This document shows positions 1 through 7,953 of a stretch of DNA of 30,276 nucleotides, piece by piece (positions within the stretch are counted from its first letter, which is position 1; each line of letters opens with the position of its first letter). A model generated the notes under the pieces. That model had not been told where the DNA came from and ran no database searches. It saw nothing but the letters and a program-made list of their open reading frames with translations. The DNA comes from CAYTRP01 sp964625145. Its GTDB lineage: Bacteria; Sumerlaeota; Sumerlaeia; SLMS01; JAHLLQ01. The position numbers were made by a program, and so were the translations under genes. The stretch covers positions 1 through 30,276 of the forward strand of contig CAZVAQ010000030.1 in assembly GCA_964625145.1 (NCBI GenBank), in the 5' to 3' direction.

Positions 1-52
1 TTTGATTTACAACTCTCAAAACTACATCATCTAAACTAATCATTTAAACAAT
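1..52. other. AT-rich, G-poor stub at the left edge
   Basis: Only 12 of the first 50 bases are G or C, and only one is G, while the DNA right after it is clearly GC-rich. The purD reading frame, followed leftwards, meets a TAA at 32-34 inside this stub, and the translated stub does not resemble PurD. Composition and frame both break near base 50. The simplest explanation is a chimeric or artefactual contig end. A real insertion or rearrangement cutting purD is possible but less likely. Confidence 0.6.
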
Positions 53-652
53 TCACCGGAGGAAATCCTCGCGGCCTCGCTTGGCGGAATACTTCGTCCG
101 GTCGTCCATGAGTTGGCCGGACGTGGCATTCCCTTTTGCGGAGTCCTGTACGCGGGCTTGATGATAACCAAGGACGGCCCAAAGGTTCTTGAATTCAACT
201 GCCGCTTTGGCGATCCGGAATGCCAGGTGTTGATGCCTCTCCTTGAGGGCGATCTGGCCGAGGCGCTCCTGGCCTGCACGGAAGGCCGCCTGGCCCGCCA
301 TGTGTTTCCCGCCGGCGGGGGAGGGCCAACATCGCCGCTCGGCCTTCGTCCCGAACATGCGGTTGTCGTTGTCATGGCCTCCGGCGGATATCCCGGTGAT
401 TTCACAACCGGTCATTCCATCGAAGGTCTGCGCAACGACTATGGTGACAGCGCCATGGTCTTCCACGCGGGGACAAAAGCGGATGTCGACGGGCGGGTGG
501 TGACCTCCGGCGGTCGTGTGCTGGGATTGACAGCATGGGGCCCTTCGCTGGACACTACCGTCAGTCGCGCGTACGAGCTGGCGAACGGCATCCGGTTCGA
601 GGGCGCCCGATTCCGGCGCGATATCGCCCATCGCGCACTTCAACGAAAGTGA
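53..652 (+). CDS. purD: Phosphoribosylamine-glycine ligase, C-terminal part (5' truncated)
   Basis: PurD joins 5-phosphoribosylamine and glycine, using ATP, to make GAR in de novo purine synthesis. About 200 residues are present, matching the C-terminal half of a protein that is normally about 420-430 aa. The ATP-grasp metal/ATP site appears as GVLYAGLMI followed by LEFNCRFGDPECQ. The C-terminal domain has ASGGYPGDF and a terminal AYELANGIRFEGARFRRDI-like segment. Coding similarity begins near base 53. A TTG at 113 is the first usual start codon in frame but lies inside the ATP-grasp domain, so it is not a natural start. The N-terminal and central domains are missing. The stop is seven bases before the pyrR start, so the two genes are probably co-transcribed. 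Confidence 0.9.
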   Translation, partial: SPEEILAASLGGILRPVVHELAGRGIPFCGVLYAGLMITKDGPKVLEFNCRFGDPECQVLMPLLEGDLAEALLACTEGRLARHVFPAGGGGPTSPLGLRPEHAVVVVMASGGYPGDFTTGHSIEGLRNDYGDSAMVFHAGTKADVDGRVVTSGGRVLGLTAWGPSLDTTVSRAYELANGIRFEGARFRRDIAHRALQRK

Positions 653-659
653 CCCGGCC

Positions 660-1337
660 ATGGCCAAGTCCAGCAAGGCCACCACATCCAGGACCGCAGC
701 CAAGAAGGCGGTGAAGGCTTTCAAGCCAGCGCCCAAGAAGGTGTCGCCCGATTCGAAACCGAAGAAGGCGGCTCCATCCAGTAAGGCAGCCGCGAAGAAG
801 GCCGCCTCACCGTCGGTCCGCGTGTGCACGGCTGACGAAATGGCCCGGGGAATCAACTCCATCGCGCGACATATCCAACGCGAGTTTCCGGATGCGGGCT
901 CCTTGGTGCTTCTTGGCATTCGCACCCGTGGTGTCGTGCTGGCGGAGAGACTCCGCGCCCAACTCGAAATGGCCTACGGCAGAAAGGTTGCGACAGGCGT
1001 GCTGGATATCACGCTGTACCGTGACGATCTTTCCTCCCTTGGCCCCCAGCCCATGGTGCGCGATTCGGAGATCCCCTTTGATGTCACAGGGACGAACGTC
1101 ATCATCGTCGACGACGTGATCTACACAGGTCGCACAATCCGCGCCGCCATGGACGAAGTGATCGACTACGGCCGGCCACGCCGCATCCGGCTCGCCGTCC
1201 TGGTCGACCGCGGATGCCGCGAGTATCCGATCCAGCCGGACTACATCGGCAAGAAGATCCCCACCACCGAGGATCAATCCGTCCGCGTCTGTCTGTCGGA
1301 GATCGACGAGACGGATGAAATCATCCTCGACGGATGA
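660..1337 (+). CDS. pyrR: PyrR-type uracil phosphoribosyltransferase/regulator with a Lys-Ala-rich N-terminal tail
   Basis: The product is 225 aa; a usual PyrR is about 180. From about residue 53 it follows the PyrR family: GIRTRGVVLAERL (86-98), DITLYRDDL (116-124), the PRPP loop VIIVDDVIYTGRT (147-159) and the PyrR-specific LVDRGCREYPIQPDYIGKK (181-199). PyrR proteins convert uracil and PRPP to UMP, and in many bacteria also bind pyr mRNA to control attenuation. Residues 1-50 hold 14 lysines among Ala, Ser and Pro, in K-K-A and P-K-K patterns like histone H1 tails. The tail is read in frame from the only good ATG, and its codons look like those of the core. No pyr gene or PyrR-binding leader is visible here, so the regulatory role is by family only. 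Confidence 0.88.
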   Translation: MAKSSKATTSRTAAKKAVKAFKPAPKKVSPDSKPKKAAPSSKAAAKKAASPSVRVCTADEMARGINSIARHIQREFPDAGSLVLLGIRTRGVVLAERLRAQLEMAYGRKVATGVLDITLYRDDLSSLGPQPMVRDSEIPFDVTGTNVIIVDDVIYTGRTIRAAMDEVIDYGRPRRIRLAVLVDRGCREYPIQPDYIGKKIPTTEDQSVRVCLSEIDETDEIILDG

Positions 1338-1382
1338 GTTCTGCCGCAATCCACGAAGCATCCATCGCTCCAACAACACTGG

Positions 1383-2327
1383 TCACGAGCGCAGCTTGTG
1401 CTTCAGATACCCCATCACCAATCGCATGGGGTTGAACGTGATCGGGATCAAATCCGCGCGCACCCAATCCTTGATGCGAAGTTGCTCGATGGTGGCGCCC
1501 TGGAGAGAAATAAGATCCGGTCGCACCGTCCCCACGCGCATGTGAAACGCGGCCGTCAACGTCGGGATCTCATCGGAATCATAGCCCAAAGCCTCCGCCA
1601 CCACACGGTCGATAGCGACATAGTCTCGGCCCGCCAACACCCAGCCCCATTCGCGAGGCTCGCCGCGTGTGGGTCCCTGCCCCTCCATGGCCACCACGCC
1701 GTCGACGATGGTCAGGGCGGGGGAGAGAACCTTCGCATTGTCGATCAGCATGCGCGCAAACGTGTACCGGCTGTTGTCAACCATGCAATGCCGCAGGGCT
1801 TTTGTCCTGCCGGGCACACAGCCGTACAGATTCTTCACCGCGCACGTCATGATCATTTGGCAGTGGGCCTTCGGCTTGGGCAGGTTGATCAGCACGTCCG
1901 CAGCAAGTGCCTCTCGTGCGAACGTCAGCGACTCAAACCGGCCGTTGTCCAATCCGCGGTCGACAATCTTTGAAGTCTTTAACTCGACCACTTCCGCCCC
2001 CACCTCTGCCAATTCCCTATCCAGACCAATTGCCTTGGCGACACTGGCTGCCGACCCAAATGCGGGCGAATCACCCACCTGCACCCGATTGGCTCCGTGA
2101 AGAAGACACAACCGCGCGACTTCCGCGATGAACGCGGGATGTGTCACCCCCCCGCGCGTCACATCCATCGCACGGACCAGGTTGGGCTTTAGCAGGACGG
2201 ACTTGCCGCGCAGTTCCAGCGCCGGAAAGCCCCCAAGGGGTTCCACGGCCTGGATGATGGCCTCGCGAAGTTTCTCACGGTCGGTATAGCTTTCGATCCG
2301 CGCCGCCCCAATAATTGACTGACCCAT
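1383..2327 (-). CDS. DUF362 domain protein
   Basis: The product is 314 aa and matches the DUF362 family through KPNLV near residue 48, GGVTHPAF, VQVGDSPAFG, LPKPKAHCQMIMTCAVKNLYGCVPG and the TIVDGVVAMEGQGP segment. DUF362 proteins are widespread and mostly uncharacterised. Some carry ferredoxin-like cysteine clusters, which are absent here, and no signal peptide is seen. The ATG at 2327 has GAGGG about ten bases upstream. The gene converges on pyrR with a 45-base gap in which I see no terminator hairpin. The family call is firm; the biochemical role is unknown. Confidence 0.85.
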   Translation of the reverse strand: MGQSIIGAARIESYTDREKLREAIIQAVEPLGGFPALELRGKSVLLKPNLVRAMDVTRGGVTHPAFIAEVARLCLLHGANRVQVGDSPAFGSAASVAKAIGLDRELAEVGAEVVELKTSKIVDRGLDNGRFESLTFAREALAADVLINLPKPKAHCQMIMTCAVKNLYGCVPGRTKALRHCMVDNSRYTFARMLIDNAKVLSPALTIVDGVVAMEGQGPTRGEPREWGWVLAGRDYVAIDRVVAEALGYDSDEIPTLTAAFHMRVGTVRPDLISLQGATIEQLRIKDWVRADLIPITFNPMRLVMGYLKHKLRS

Positions 2328-2412
2328 ACAGAAATGTCCCTCTGGCTAATTCCTGGGGAGACCTGAAGCCTCAGGTGCCCGGTGCCTCAAGGGAAAGTTG
2401 CCCGGCGCCGTT

Positions 2413-3303
2413 CTAGCGCGACCGCTCCGTCACCATCTCACGCAGCGCCAGGACCGTGTCCAGCTCGCGCATGGCCACCATCCGTTCCGGACGCCCGTCC
2501 GCCTGGGACACACGGGCCAGCAGGTCCAGCGCCTGGTCCAGATGATCGTTTACCCGCGCGCTGTCGAATCCGGCGGTGTGCGGCGGATGAAGGCGAAGCT
2601 CCTCCTCCGCCAGTTCGCGATAGAAGCGAGCCAGGCGCAGTGCATGTTCCAGCGCACGCCAGGATTCCCGGTGATTGCCCACCAGATTCACCAGCGCAAC
2701 TTCCGCGCGACGGTCGCCGGAGGCCAGCACCCACCGGTGCGCCGCAAGAAACTCCGCGTGCAACACTTCCGCCTGCTCGGTTGCCGCACGCGCCAGCGCA
2801 TGCTGGGTTGTGCCCTCCATCTGCGTCGTGCGCTCACGCAGGACCATCGCCTGGCGCCACAACAACTCCACCTGATCCTCCGGCGAATCGCCGCTCATGC
2901 GCAGGCGGCTCGCCTCCAACAACGTGCCCAACCGCTCGGCCCGCTGCAGGCAATCCTCGCGAAGCTCCGTGTCGTGCGTGGCGGCCTCCAGATACGCCGC
3001 GCGCGCGCTCTCCAGATCCAACATCAATTCGAACGCGCGCCCCTTGAGCACCGCAATTTCTGGAACGAATCGATCCGGATAGAGCGTCTCGTAATTCGCC
3101 AGCCGGATCAGCGTGGCGCGGGCGATGGACTGCCCCGTCAACTCCCGGCCGGGCTCGTCGCGATACATGTCGCGAGGTGCAAGCAGTTGGAACTCCGACG
3201 CGATTCCCAGCAGCGTACCATGCGGCGACGGAGGCTCCGGTCTCCTGCCGCCGCACCCTACAATCAGTAGGAGGACAAGCGCCAACAAAGCCGCGGGGAA
3301 CAA
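2413..3303 (-). CDS. Predicted helical lipoprotein, partner of the TPR protein
   Basis: A hydrophobic stretch FPAALLALVLLLIVGC ends in a good lipobox (IVGC, then GG), so the mature protein should be lipid-anchored at the envelope. The remaining roughly 280 residues are Ala/Leu/Glu/Arg-rich and look wholly helical, with pieces such as ALEHALRLARFYRELAEEE resembling TPR-like hairpins. No known domain is recognised. The start is uncertain. A TTG at 3303 follows the stop of the TPR gene by one base but lacks positive residues before the hydrophobic core. A GTG near 3374, inside the TPR gene, would add WRR and CRR basic segments. Either way it is almost certainly translated together with the upstream TPR gene, suggesting the two act together. 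Confidence 0.7.
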   Translation of the reverse strand: MFPAALLALVLLLIVGCGGRRPEPPSPHGTLLGIASEFQLLAPRDMYRDEPGRELTGQSIARATLIRLANYETLYPDRFVPEIAVLKGRAFELMLDLESARAAYLEAATHDTELREDCLQRAERLGTLLEASRLRMSGDSPEDQVELLWRQAMVLRERTTQMEGTTQHALARAATEQAEVLHAEFLAAHRWVLASGDRRAEVALVNLVGNHRESWRALEHALRLARFYRELAEEELRLHPPHTAGFDSARVNDHLDQALDLLARVSQADGRPERMVAMRELDTVLALREMVTERSR

Positions 3304-3304
3304 C

Positions 3305-5257
3305 TCACGACGGCAGATCGCCCACCTCGCCGCCGGACTCGCGAATCCAGCCGCGCACCGTCTCCACCTGTCCACCGCCGGAATCGATGTATGCCTCGTA
3401 ATGTTCCACCGCCTTTTGCAGGTATTCCTGGCTGTTGCCGCTGTCCGCCGCCGCCATGACTTGCTGATACAACACCCCGAGGCCAAAGGCAAACTCCGGG
3501 TTGCCGGGCTCGATCTCGCGCGCCCGCAGCATGTTCTGTTCGGCAAGCCGCAGATCATCCAACTGCTTGGAGTCAGCATACTTGCGCTTATAGGCCTCTC
3601 CGATGCTGTAATAAGCCAACGCATAATCGGGCAACACCTCGAGGGCACGGTTGAAGTCCCGCGTCGCCGTTCCCGGTCCGGTGGTCAACAGGCGAACCTC
3701 TCCCTGCGCCACCAAGGCATCAGCCATCTGCTTGCGCCACTCGTAATCATCGGAACGGCGCTCCTCCAGGATCTGCACCACACGGCCAAACGCCTCGGCC
3801 GCCGCTTCGTAATTGAATTGATCGCGCTGGACATAACCTAGTTCCAGGTTTCCCGCCAGATGATCCGGCAGGGCATCCAGCACGCGTCGCACATGCGCCA
3901 ATGCCTGCGAGTAATTCTCCGCCTCGCGCTCAACCCGCGCCAGACCAAGGATCGCCCGCGGATTCCGCTCATCGATAGCCTGCGCCCGTTCCAACCTTGC
4001 CCTGGCCTCGTCAAGCATCCCGGCATTCAGATCCAGGTCCGCCAAATCGCACAAGACTTCGTAGTTCTGACCGTTCAACTGCAACTCACGCTCCAAGTGC
4101 GTGCGCGCGCGCGTCACATTCCCCTCTCGCAGAAGCGCCTGGGCGATCATTTGGTTCACGCCACGCCGGCGATTGTCCTGTTCCGCCAAGGGCGTTAATG
4201 TCTCCACTGCTTCCTCATTCCGTCCCAGCTCCATCAGATTGCTCGCCAGCAGCAGCCGCGCCTCGGCGCTGCGGCTGTTGATGGCCAGCGCCTCCTGGGC
4301 GGAACGAATCGCAAGCTCACGCCGCGAAGGTTCGCACGTTTGACCGAACGCAACCAGCGAGGCCACCAGGTCACGCGACAGGTCTGAGCGGAACTTTGGA
4401 TCCGCCTGGTACACTGCCCGCAGATATCTCACTGCGTTGACGTGATCCCCCATGTCGCGATACAACCGGCCCAGCGAGTAAACCATCTGGTTTCGGTCAT
4501 GCGCGGGCATCGCATCTCCGCCCTGCGCGATCGCAGTGCGAAAGAGATTCACCGCCTCCTGCCTCTTCAGGGGATTGCGGCTCAACACCTCGGCCAATTG
4601 GGCGGCAACGTAATGATCGTTTGGTGCCAGTTCAAGGGCCTCGCGCAACACACGCTCGGCCTGCGTGTAGTTCACCGAATCCACCAGCCGGTGCGCCTGC
4701 TCCGACAGCACGTACGACAGCAGCGCCGCCACCATCTCGTGCGTTCCCCTATCCGAAGCCGGCGCATCCGCCTTCACGCTTCGCAACTGACGCTCGGCAT
4801 CCTCCAACCGCCCCTGCGACATCGCATGCCGGGCGTCATCCAATCGCGCTGCGAACTGCGCGGAAGCTTGGGGGACCGCCTCGGCGCGGATGGCCTCTAT
4901 CTTGGCGGAGAGCGAGTCCTGATCGCCCCCGGCCTTGATCGCCTCCTCCAACTGCGCCACCGCTTCATCAAACCGCCCAGCCTTCCTGGCCATCTCCGCC
5001 AACCGCTCGTGGAAAGTATGCGCGGGCTGGCGGACAACCTCGGATACGGTTGACTTGGGAATCGTTAACTCCACCCGCTGCAATGTTTCAAACTGGATGG
5101 AGTCCCCCACTTCGGAGAGGATCCGCCCCTCCATCCGCGCCCCGGTCCGCATCTCCAGGATGTCTGCCGACAGGGGAGAACTCGCCAGGACTCCCAAAGC
5201 CACCACGAGTCCCAGCTGCCGCTTTATCAGTGTCCTGCTTCGATGTCTCAGTGCCAT
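3305..5257 (-). CDS. Exported tetratricopeptide-repeat protein
   Basis: This 650-aa protein starts with a Sec signal peptide: basic residues RHRSR and KR, a hydrophobic core LGLVVALGVLA, and probable cleavage after SPLSA at residue 31. Residues 32-77 (ILEMRTGARMEGRI, then a VELTIPKSTVSEV-like strand) look like the small beta domain often found in front of TPRs in exported proteins. From about residue 80 to the end there are many degenerate 34-residue TPR units, for example DEARARLERAQAIDERNPRAILG and NYSQALAHVRRVLDALPDH. TPR arrays are protein-binding scaffolds, so a periplasmic assembly or cell-envelope role is inferred. No strong Shine-Dalgarno site precedes the ATG at 5257. The lipoprotein gene follows immediately. 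Confidence 0.85.
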   Translation of the reverse strand: MALRHRSRTLIKRQLGLVVALGVLASSPLSADILEMRTGARMEGRILSEVGDSIQFETLQRVELTIPKSTVSEVVRQPAHTFHERLAEMARKAGRFDEAVAQLEEAIKAGGDQDSLSAKIEAIRAEAVPQASAQFAARLDDARHAMSQGRLEDAERQLRSVKADAPASDRGTHEMVAALLSYVLSEQAHRLVDSVNYTQAERVLREALELAPNDHYVAAQLAEVLSRNPLKRQEAVNLFRTAIAQGGDAMPAHDRNQMVYSLGRLYRDMGDHVNAVRYLRAVYQADPKFRSDLSRDLVASLVAFGQTCEPSRRELAIRSAQEALAINSRSAEARLLLASNLMELGRNEEAVETLTPLAEQDNRRRGVNQMIAQALLREGNVTRARTHLERELQLNGQNYEVLCDLADLDLNAGMLDEARARLERAQAIDERNPRAILGLARVEREAENYSQALAHVRRVLDALPDHLAGNLELGYVQRDQFNYEAAAEAFGRVVQILEERRSDDYEWRKQMADALVAQGEVRLLTTGPGTATRDFNRALEVLPDYALAYYSIGEAYKRKYADSKQLDDLRLAEQNMLRAREIEPGNPEFAFGLGVLYQQVMAAADSGNSQEYLQKAVEHYEAYIDSGGGQVETVRGWIRESGGEVGDLPS

Positions 5258-5365
5258 TGATTGGATTCTCTATATGCCCAGCGTGGAATATGATCTGAAA
5301 CAACAGACGATAGGTCGTCACCGGTGGACAGTCTTTGGGGGGGTCGGTGCAAAGTCAAACCCGAA

Positions 5366-5385
5366 ATGTTGCAGCCGTGCAACAT
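5366..5385. repeat. Perfect 8-bp inverted repeat with GCCG loop
   Basis: ATGTTGCA and TGCAACAT are separated by the tetraloop GCCG. It lies about 110 bases upstream of the minus-strand TPR gene start and about 85 bases before the -35 box of the tRNA promoter. There is no T-tract on either side, so it is not a typical terminator. An operator or an RNA hairpin in the TPR gene leader are both possible. Nothing else recognisable is seen in the interval 5258-5468. Confidence 0.5.
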
Positions 5386-5468
5386 CGAAAAGGCACGAAC
5401 CCTTCAAGTCCGCCAACGTCAGGCAATTCGGCGAAAAATTCAGGGGGCAATTTCGTCGAAACGAGCCC

Positions 5469-5497
5469 TTGACACCCGCGGGGTTCATCCCGATGAT
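5469..5497 (+). promoter_or_regulatory. Sigma-70-type promoter for the initiator tRNA
   Basis: A perfect -35 TTGACA (5469-5474) is followed by a 17-base spacer and a -10 GATGAT (5492-5497, four of six consensus positions). Transcription would start near 5504, about 23 bases before the mature tRNA 5' end. This matches a stable-RNA promoter in position and spacing. Confidence 0.65.
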
Positions 5498-5526
5498 CCC
5501 TGCCCCTGCAGCAATGCAGGGTTTGA

Positions 5527-5602
<76 letters not shown>

Positions 5603-5613
5603 CCAACAAACCT

Positions 5614-5651
5614 CCGGCCCACGACCCTCGAAAGAGCCGTGGGCCGGTTTT
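5614..5651 (+). terminator. Intrinsic terminator after the initiator tRNA
   Basis: CCGGCCCACG (5614-5623) pairs perfectly with CGTGGGCCGG (5638-5647) across a 14-base loop and is followed by TTTT. The ten-pair GC-rich stem and its position 11 bases after the tRNA CCA fit a Rho-independent terminator. The T-run is short, so some read-through into the second tRNA is possible. Confidence 0.7.
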
Positions 5652-5686
5652 CCGTCCGGTGGTTGCGCGTCAAGCTTGCGTCCCGT

Positions 5687-5763
5687 GTCAGGGTAGCTCA
5701 GGTGGTTAGAGCGAGGGACTCATAACCCCTAGGTCGGCGGTTCGAATCCGCCCCCTGACACCA
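5687..5763 (+). tRNA. tRNA with CAT anticodon, probably elongator Met (Ile2 not excluded)
   Basis: This is a 77-nt cloverleaf with encoded CCA. The acceptor stem GTCAGGG/CCCTGAC is fully paired, with discriminator A. The D-arm is GCTC/GAGC, the T-arm is GGCGG-TTCGAAT-CCGCC, and the anticodon CAT is at 5721-5723. The paired 1-72 position and lack of a GGG/CCC anticodon stem separate it from the initiator. The anticodon stem AGGGA/CCCCT leaves an A31-C39 mismatch next to the loop. CAT-anticodon tRNAs can also be tRNA-Ile2 after lysidine modification by TilS, and sequence reading alone does not settle that. No clear promoter of its own is visible. Confidence 0.88.
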
Positions 5764-5824
5764 CCATTCCTCCTCCAGCCTTTCGCCCCTCAAGCACACG
5801 CGTCCATAATGTTCGCGGGCAAGC

Positions 5825-5853
5825 GTAGGGCAGACGTCTCGTCTGCCAAGTCC
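5825..5853 (+). repeat. Dispersed hairpin repeat, copy 1
   Basis: The unit reads GTAGG, then the stem GGCAGACG, loop TCT, stem CGTCTGCC, then AAGTCC. It matches copy 3 (14266 down to 14238, minus orientation) at 26 of 29 positions. Two of the three differences are paired stem bases that change together (A-T here, G-C there). It lies in a gene-free interval. Confidence 0.8.
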
Positions 5854-5911
5854 CACCCGCCGCTCCACGAAACACAGGTGAAGGCAAACGTGCTCTACGC
5901 ACGCTGGGAGC

Positions 5912-5929
5912 GCCAAGTTCCTGCTTGGC
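5912..5929. repeat. Small hairpin GCCAAG/CTTGGC
   Basis: A perfect six-base stem encloses the loop TTCCTG, 59 bases after dispersed repeat copy 1. No T-tract follows. It may belong to the same composite intergenic element, but only one copy is seen in this window. Confidence 0.4.
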
Positions 5930-6110
5930 AGCCCACCACTACACCACATGTCATCACCGATCGCCCCGACCCGTCGGGGCAATTACGGGCACTAGCCCTG
6001 CGCGCCCAGCGCAAACCGTCCAACATTGTCCACACTGTCCACAGCCGCCTGATTTTTGGCGATTCGAAGCTGAGGGCTGACATGATCGGCCTGGCACCAA
6101 GATGCCAAGG

Positions 6111-6794
6111 TCAATTCCTCGGCATGCTCATCATCCGCGATTCCAGACGGCTGAGTCTCGACTGCAGTTCCCGTGTCCGTCCCTCCAGGCTGCTGAGCGT
6201 TGTGTCCATGCGCGATTCCATGCGCCGCAATTGGGACTCCACGTCACGCCGGTCGGTCTCCATGCTGCCAATGCGTTGGGAGAGCTGGCTGTTTTGCTGC
6301 TCGCCGGAGAGAACATTTGGCGGGCCGGATTGCCGGTCGAGGCGCCCATCGATGTCGTGGAGCCGCGTCTCCAATCGCTTGATCAGTGCCGCCTCCTCGC
6401 GCCGTCGCGTTTCGATGTCGTTGAGTTGCTGACGAAGTGACTTGTTCTGTTCGTTCAGCTCCACCAGCAACTTGTCGCGTTGCCGGATCTGGTCGTACAA
6501 TCCCTGCACAGCGCCAAGTGCCAGCAGGTTCGCCTGCGCGTTCAGATCGTCTTCGCTTGCATCCGGCATGTCCAAATACGTGCGTAGGATCCCGAGGTCG
6601 GCACTGACGATTCCGTCGATCTCGATGGGAACACTCAGGGCAATGCCAAGTGCCTCCCTCACGTCTGCCGGCGCCTCAGGACTTCGCTCCTGCACAGTGG
6701 CCTCGACTTCGCCATCCTCCGCCGGGGGAACGTCGCCCGCGAGAAAGCCCGCCAGCAGGAGCGTTGCGATGAGCAATGTGGTTCGCGTCAGCAT
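6111..6794 (-). CDS. Exported coiled-coil protein of unknown function
   Basis: The product is 227 aa and begins with MLTRTTLLIATLLLAGFLAGD, a short signal peptide probably cleaved near residue 19-20. A Pro/Glu-rich linker and a mixed segment (about 45-90) follow. From about residue 95 to the end there are heptad-like charged helices, such as RDKLLVELNEQNKSLRQQLND and RRMESRMDTTLSSLEGR, typical of a long coiled coil. No catalytic motif is seen. The ATG at 6794 has GGAGGG eight bases upstream, which supports the start. It is transcribed divergently from the aldo/keto reductase. A structural or spacer role in the periplasm is inferred. Confidence 0.75.
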   Translation of the reverse strand: MLTRTTLLIATLLLAGFLAGDVPPAEDGEVEATVQERSPEAPADVREALGIALSVPIEIDGIVSADLGILRTYLDMPDASEDDLNAQANLLALGAVQGLYDQIRQRDKLLVELNEQNKSLRQQLNDIETRRREEAALIKRLETRLHDIDGRLDRQSGPPNVLSGEQQNSQLSQRIGSMETDRRDVESQLRRMESRMDTTLSSLEGRTRELQSRLSRLESRMMSMPRN

Positions 6795-6981
6795 GTCTAG
6801 CCCTCCAGGTCAGCAGCCGGTTGCCACTTTCATGACTGATTCAATCGCGATAATGGGGAGTCCGGTCAATTGCAGATCACCGGCGCCACTGGCGGCAGTG
6901 GCATGAGAAGTCCATTGCGACCCCGCCGTTCACGTGCTCCTCTTGAGTGACAAACAACCCGCCATCAGGAGCACTCCCTCC

Positions 6982-7953
6982 ATGCAATACCGCACACTCG
7001 GGCCGCGTGGCCCCAAGGTTTCCACCATCGGATTTGGCGCCTGGGCCATTGGGGGGATGAACTGGGGACCCACCGACGACGCGGTCAGCAAGCGCGCCCT
7101 GCACGAAGCGCTCGACAACGGCGTCACGCTTATCGACACGGCGGACAACTATGGCTTTGGCCATTCGGAGGAACTGGTCGCGCAGGTCCTGAAGGAGCAC
7201 GGCGGCAAGGGCGACATCGTCATCGCGACAAAGGCTTGCAACGATTTCTACAACGCCACGAAGAACGATGACGGCGGCTACGGCGCCATCAAGCCCAACA
7301 CCGACAAGGACTACATCATCTTCGCCTGCGAGCAGAGCCTGAAGCGCCTGGGTGTTGATTGCGTGGACATCCTGCAATTGCACAGCCCGCCGACGGAGAT
7401 GCTGACGCGCGATGATCCCTGGGAGGCACTTGCGACCCTCAAGCAGCAGGGCAAGATCCGGCACGCCGGATGGAGCATCACCTCCTTCAAGGAAACCGAG
7501 CAGGCAGCCCTGCTCGATCCGCACTGCGAGCTGCTCGACTGCATCCAGGTCCGCTACAACGTGCTCGAGCGCGCGGCCGAGGACGTGCTCTTCCCCAAGG
7601 CAATGGAGCACGGCATCGGCGTCATCGTGCGCATTCCGATCTTGTTTGGCCTGCTGACCGGCAAGTTCACGCGCCAGTCCACCTTTGGCGACGACGACCA
7701 CCGCCGCTTCAATCTGTCACCCGAGAAACTCGACCAATACCTGACGCGTTTCGAGGCCCTGCAGGATTCCGTCTACGGCCAATTCCCCGACCAAACAAAA
7801 ACCCAGGTCAGCCTGCGCTTCTGCCTCAGCCATCCCGCCTGCCACACGGCCATCCCCGGCGGAAAGACTCCACAACAAGTCCGCGACAATTGCGCTGCCA
7901 GCGATTTGGGGCCGCTGCCGGACGAGGTCCTACGAGCGATTGCGGCGGTTTGA
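6982..7953 (+). CDS. Aldo/keto reductase
   Basis: The product is 323 aa and is probably an NADPH-dependent oxidoreductase of the AKR superfamily, acting on an unknown carbonyl or sugar. The catalytic tetrad is complete: D52 and Y57 in LIDTADNYGFGHSE, K84 in IATKA, and H134 in LQLHSPP. The N-terminal MQYRTLGPRGPKVSTIGFG and C-terminal IPGGKTPQQVRDN are typical of the 'predicted oxidoreductase' AKR group. An upstream in-frame ATG at 6934 exists, but the ATG at 6982 matches the family start and has AGGAG upstream. The last 24 bases overlap the convergent methyltransferase gene. Confidence 0.9.
   Translation: MQYRTLGPRGPKVSTIGFGAWAIGGMNWGPTDDAVSKRALHEALDNGVTLIDTADNYGFGHSEELVAQVLKEHGGKGDIVIATKACNDFYNATKNDDGGYGAIKPNTDKDYIIFACEQSLKRLGVDCVDILQLHSPPTEMLTRDDPWEALATLKQQGKIRHAGWSITSFKETEQAALLDPHCELLDCIQVRYNVLERAAEDVLFPKAMEHGIGVIVRIPILFGLLTGKFTRQSTFGDDDHRRFNLSPEKLDQYLTRFEALQDSVYGQFPDQTKTQVSLRFCLSHPACHTAIPGGKTPQQVRDNCAASDLGPLPDEVLRAIAAV

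Larger units (their letters stand above)
5764..6110. other. Non-coding interval with hairpin repeats
   Basis: No convincing gene is present between the second tRNA and the coiled-coil gene. The interval holds the dispersed repeat at 5825-5853 and a second hairpin at 5912-5929 (GCCAAG, loop TTCCTG, CTTGGC). It also has a weak inverted repeat near 6094-6109 (TGGCA/TGCCA) that could help end the minus-strand transcript from beyond. Open frames across it have no domain, signal or plausible ribosome-binding site. Confidence 0.6.
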
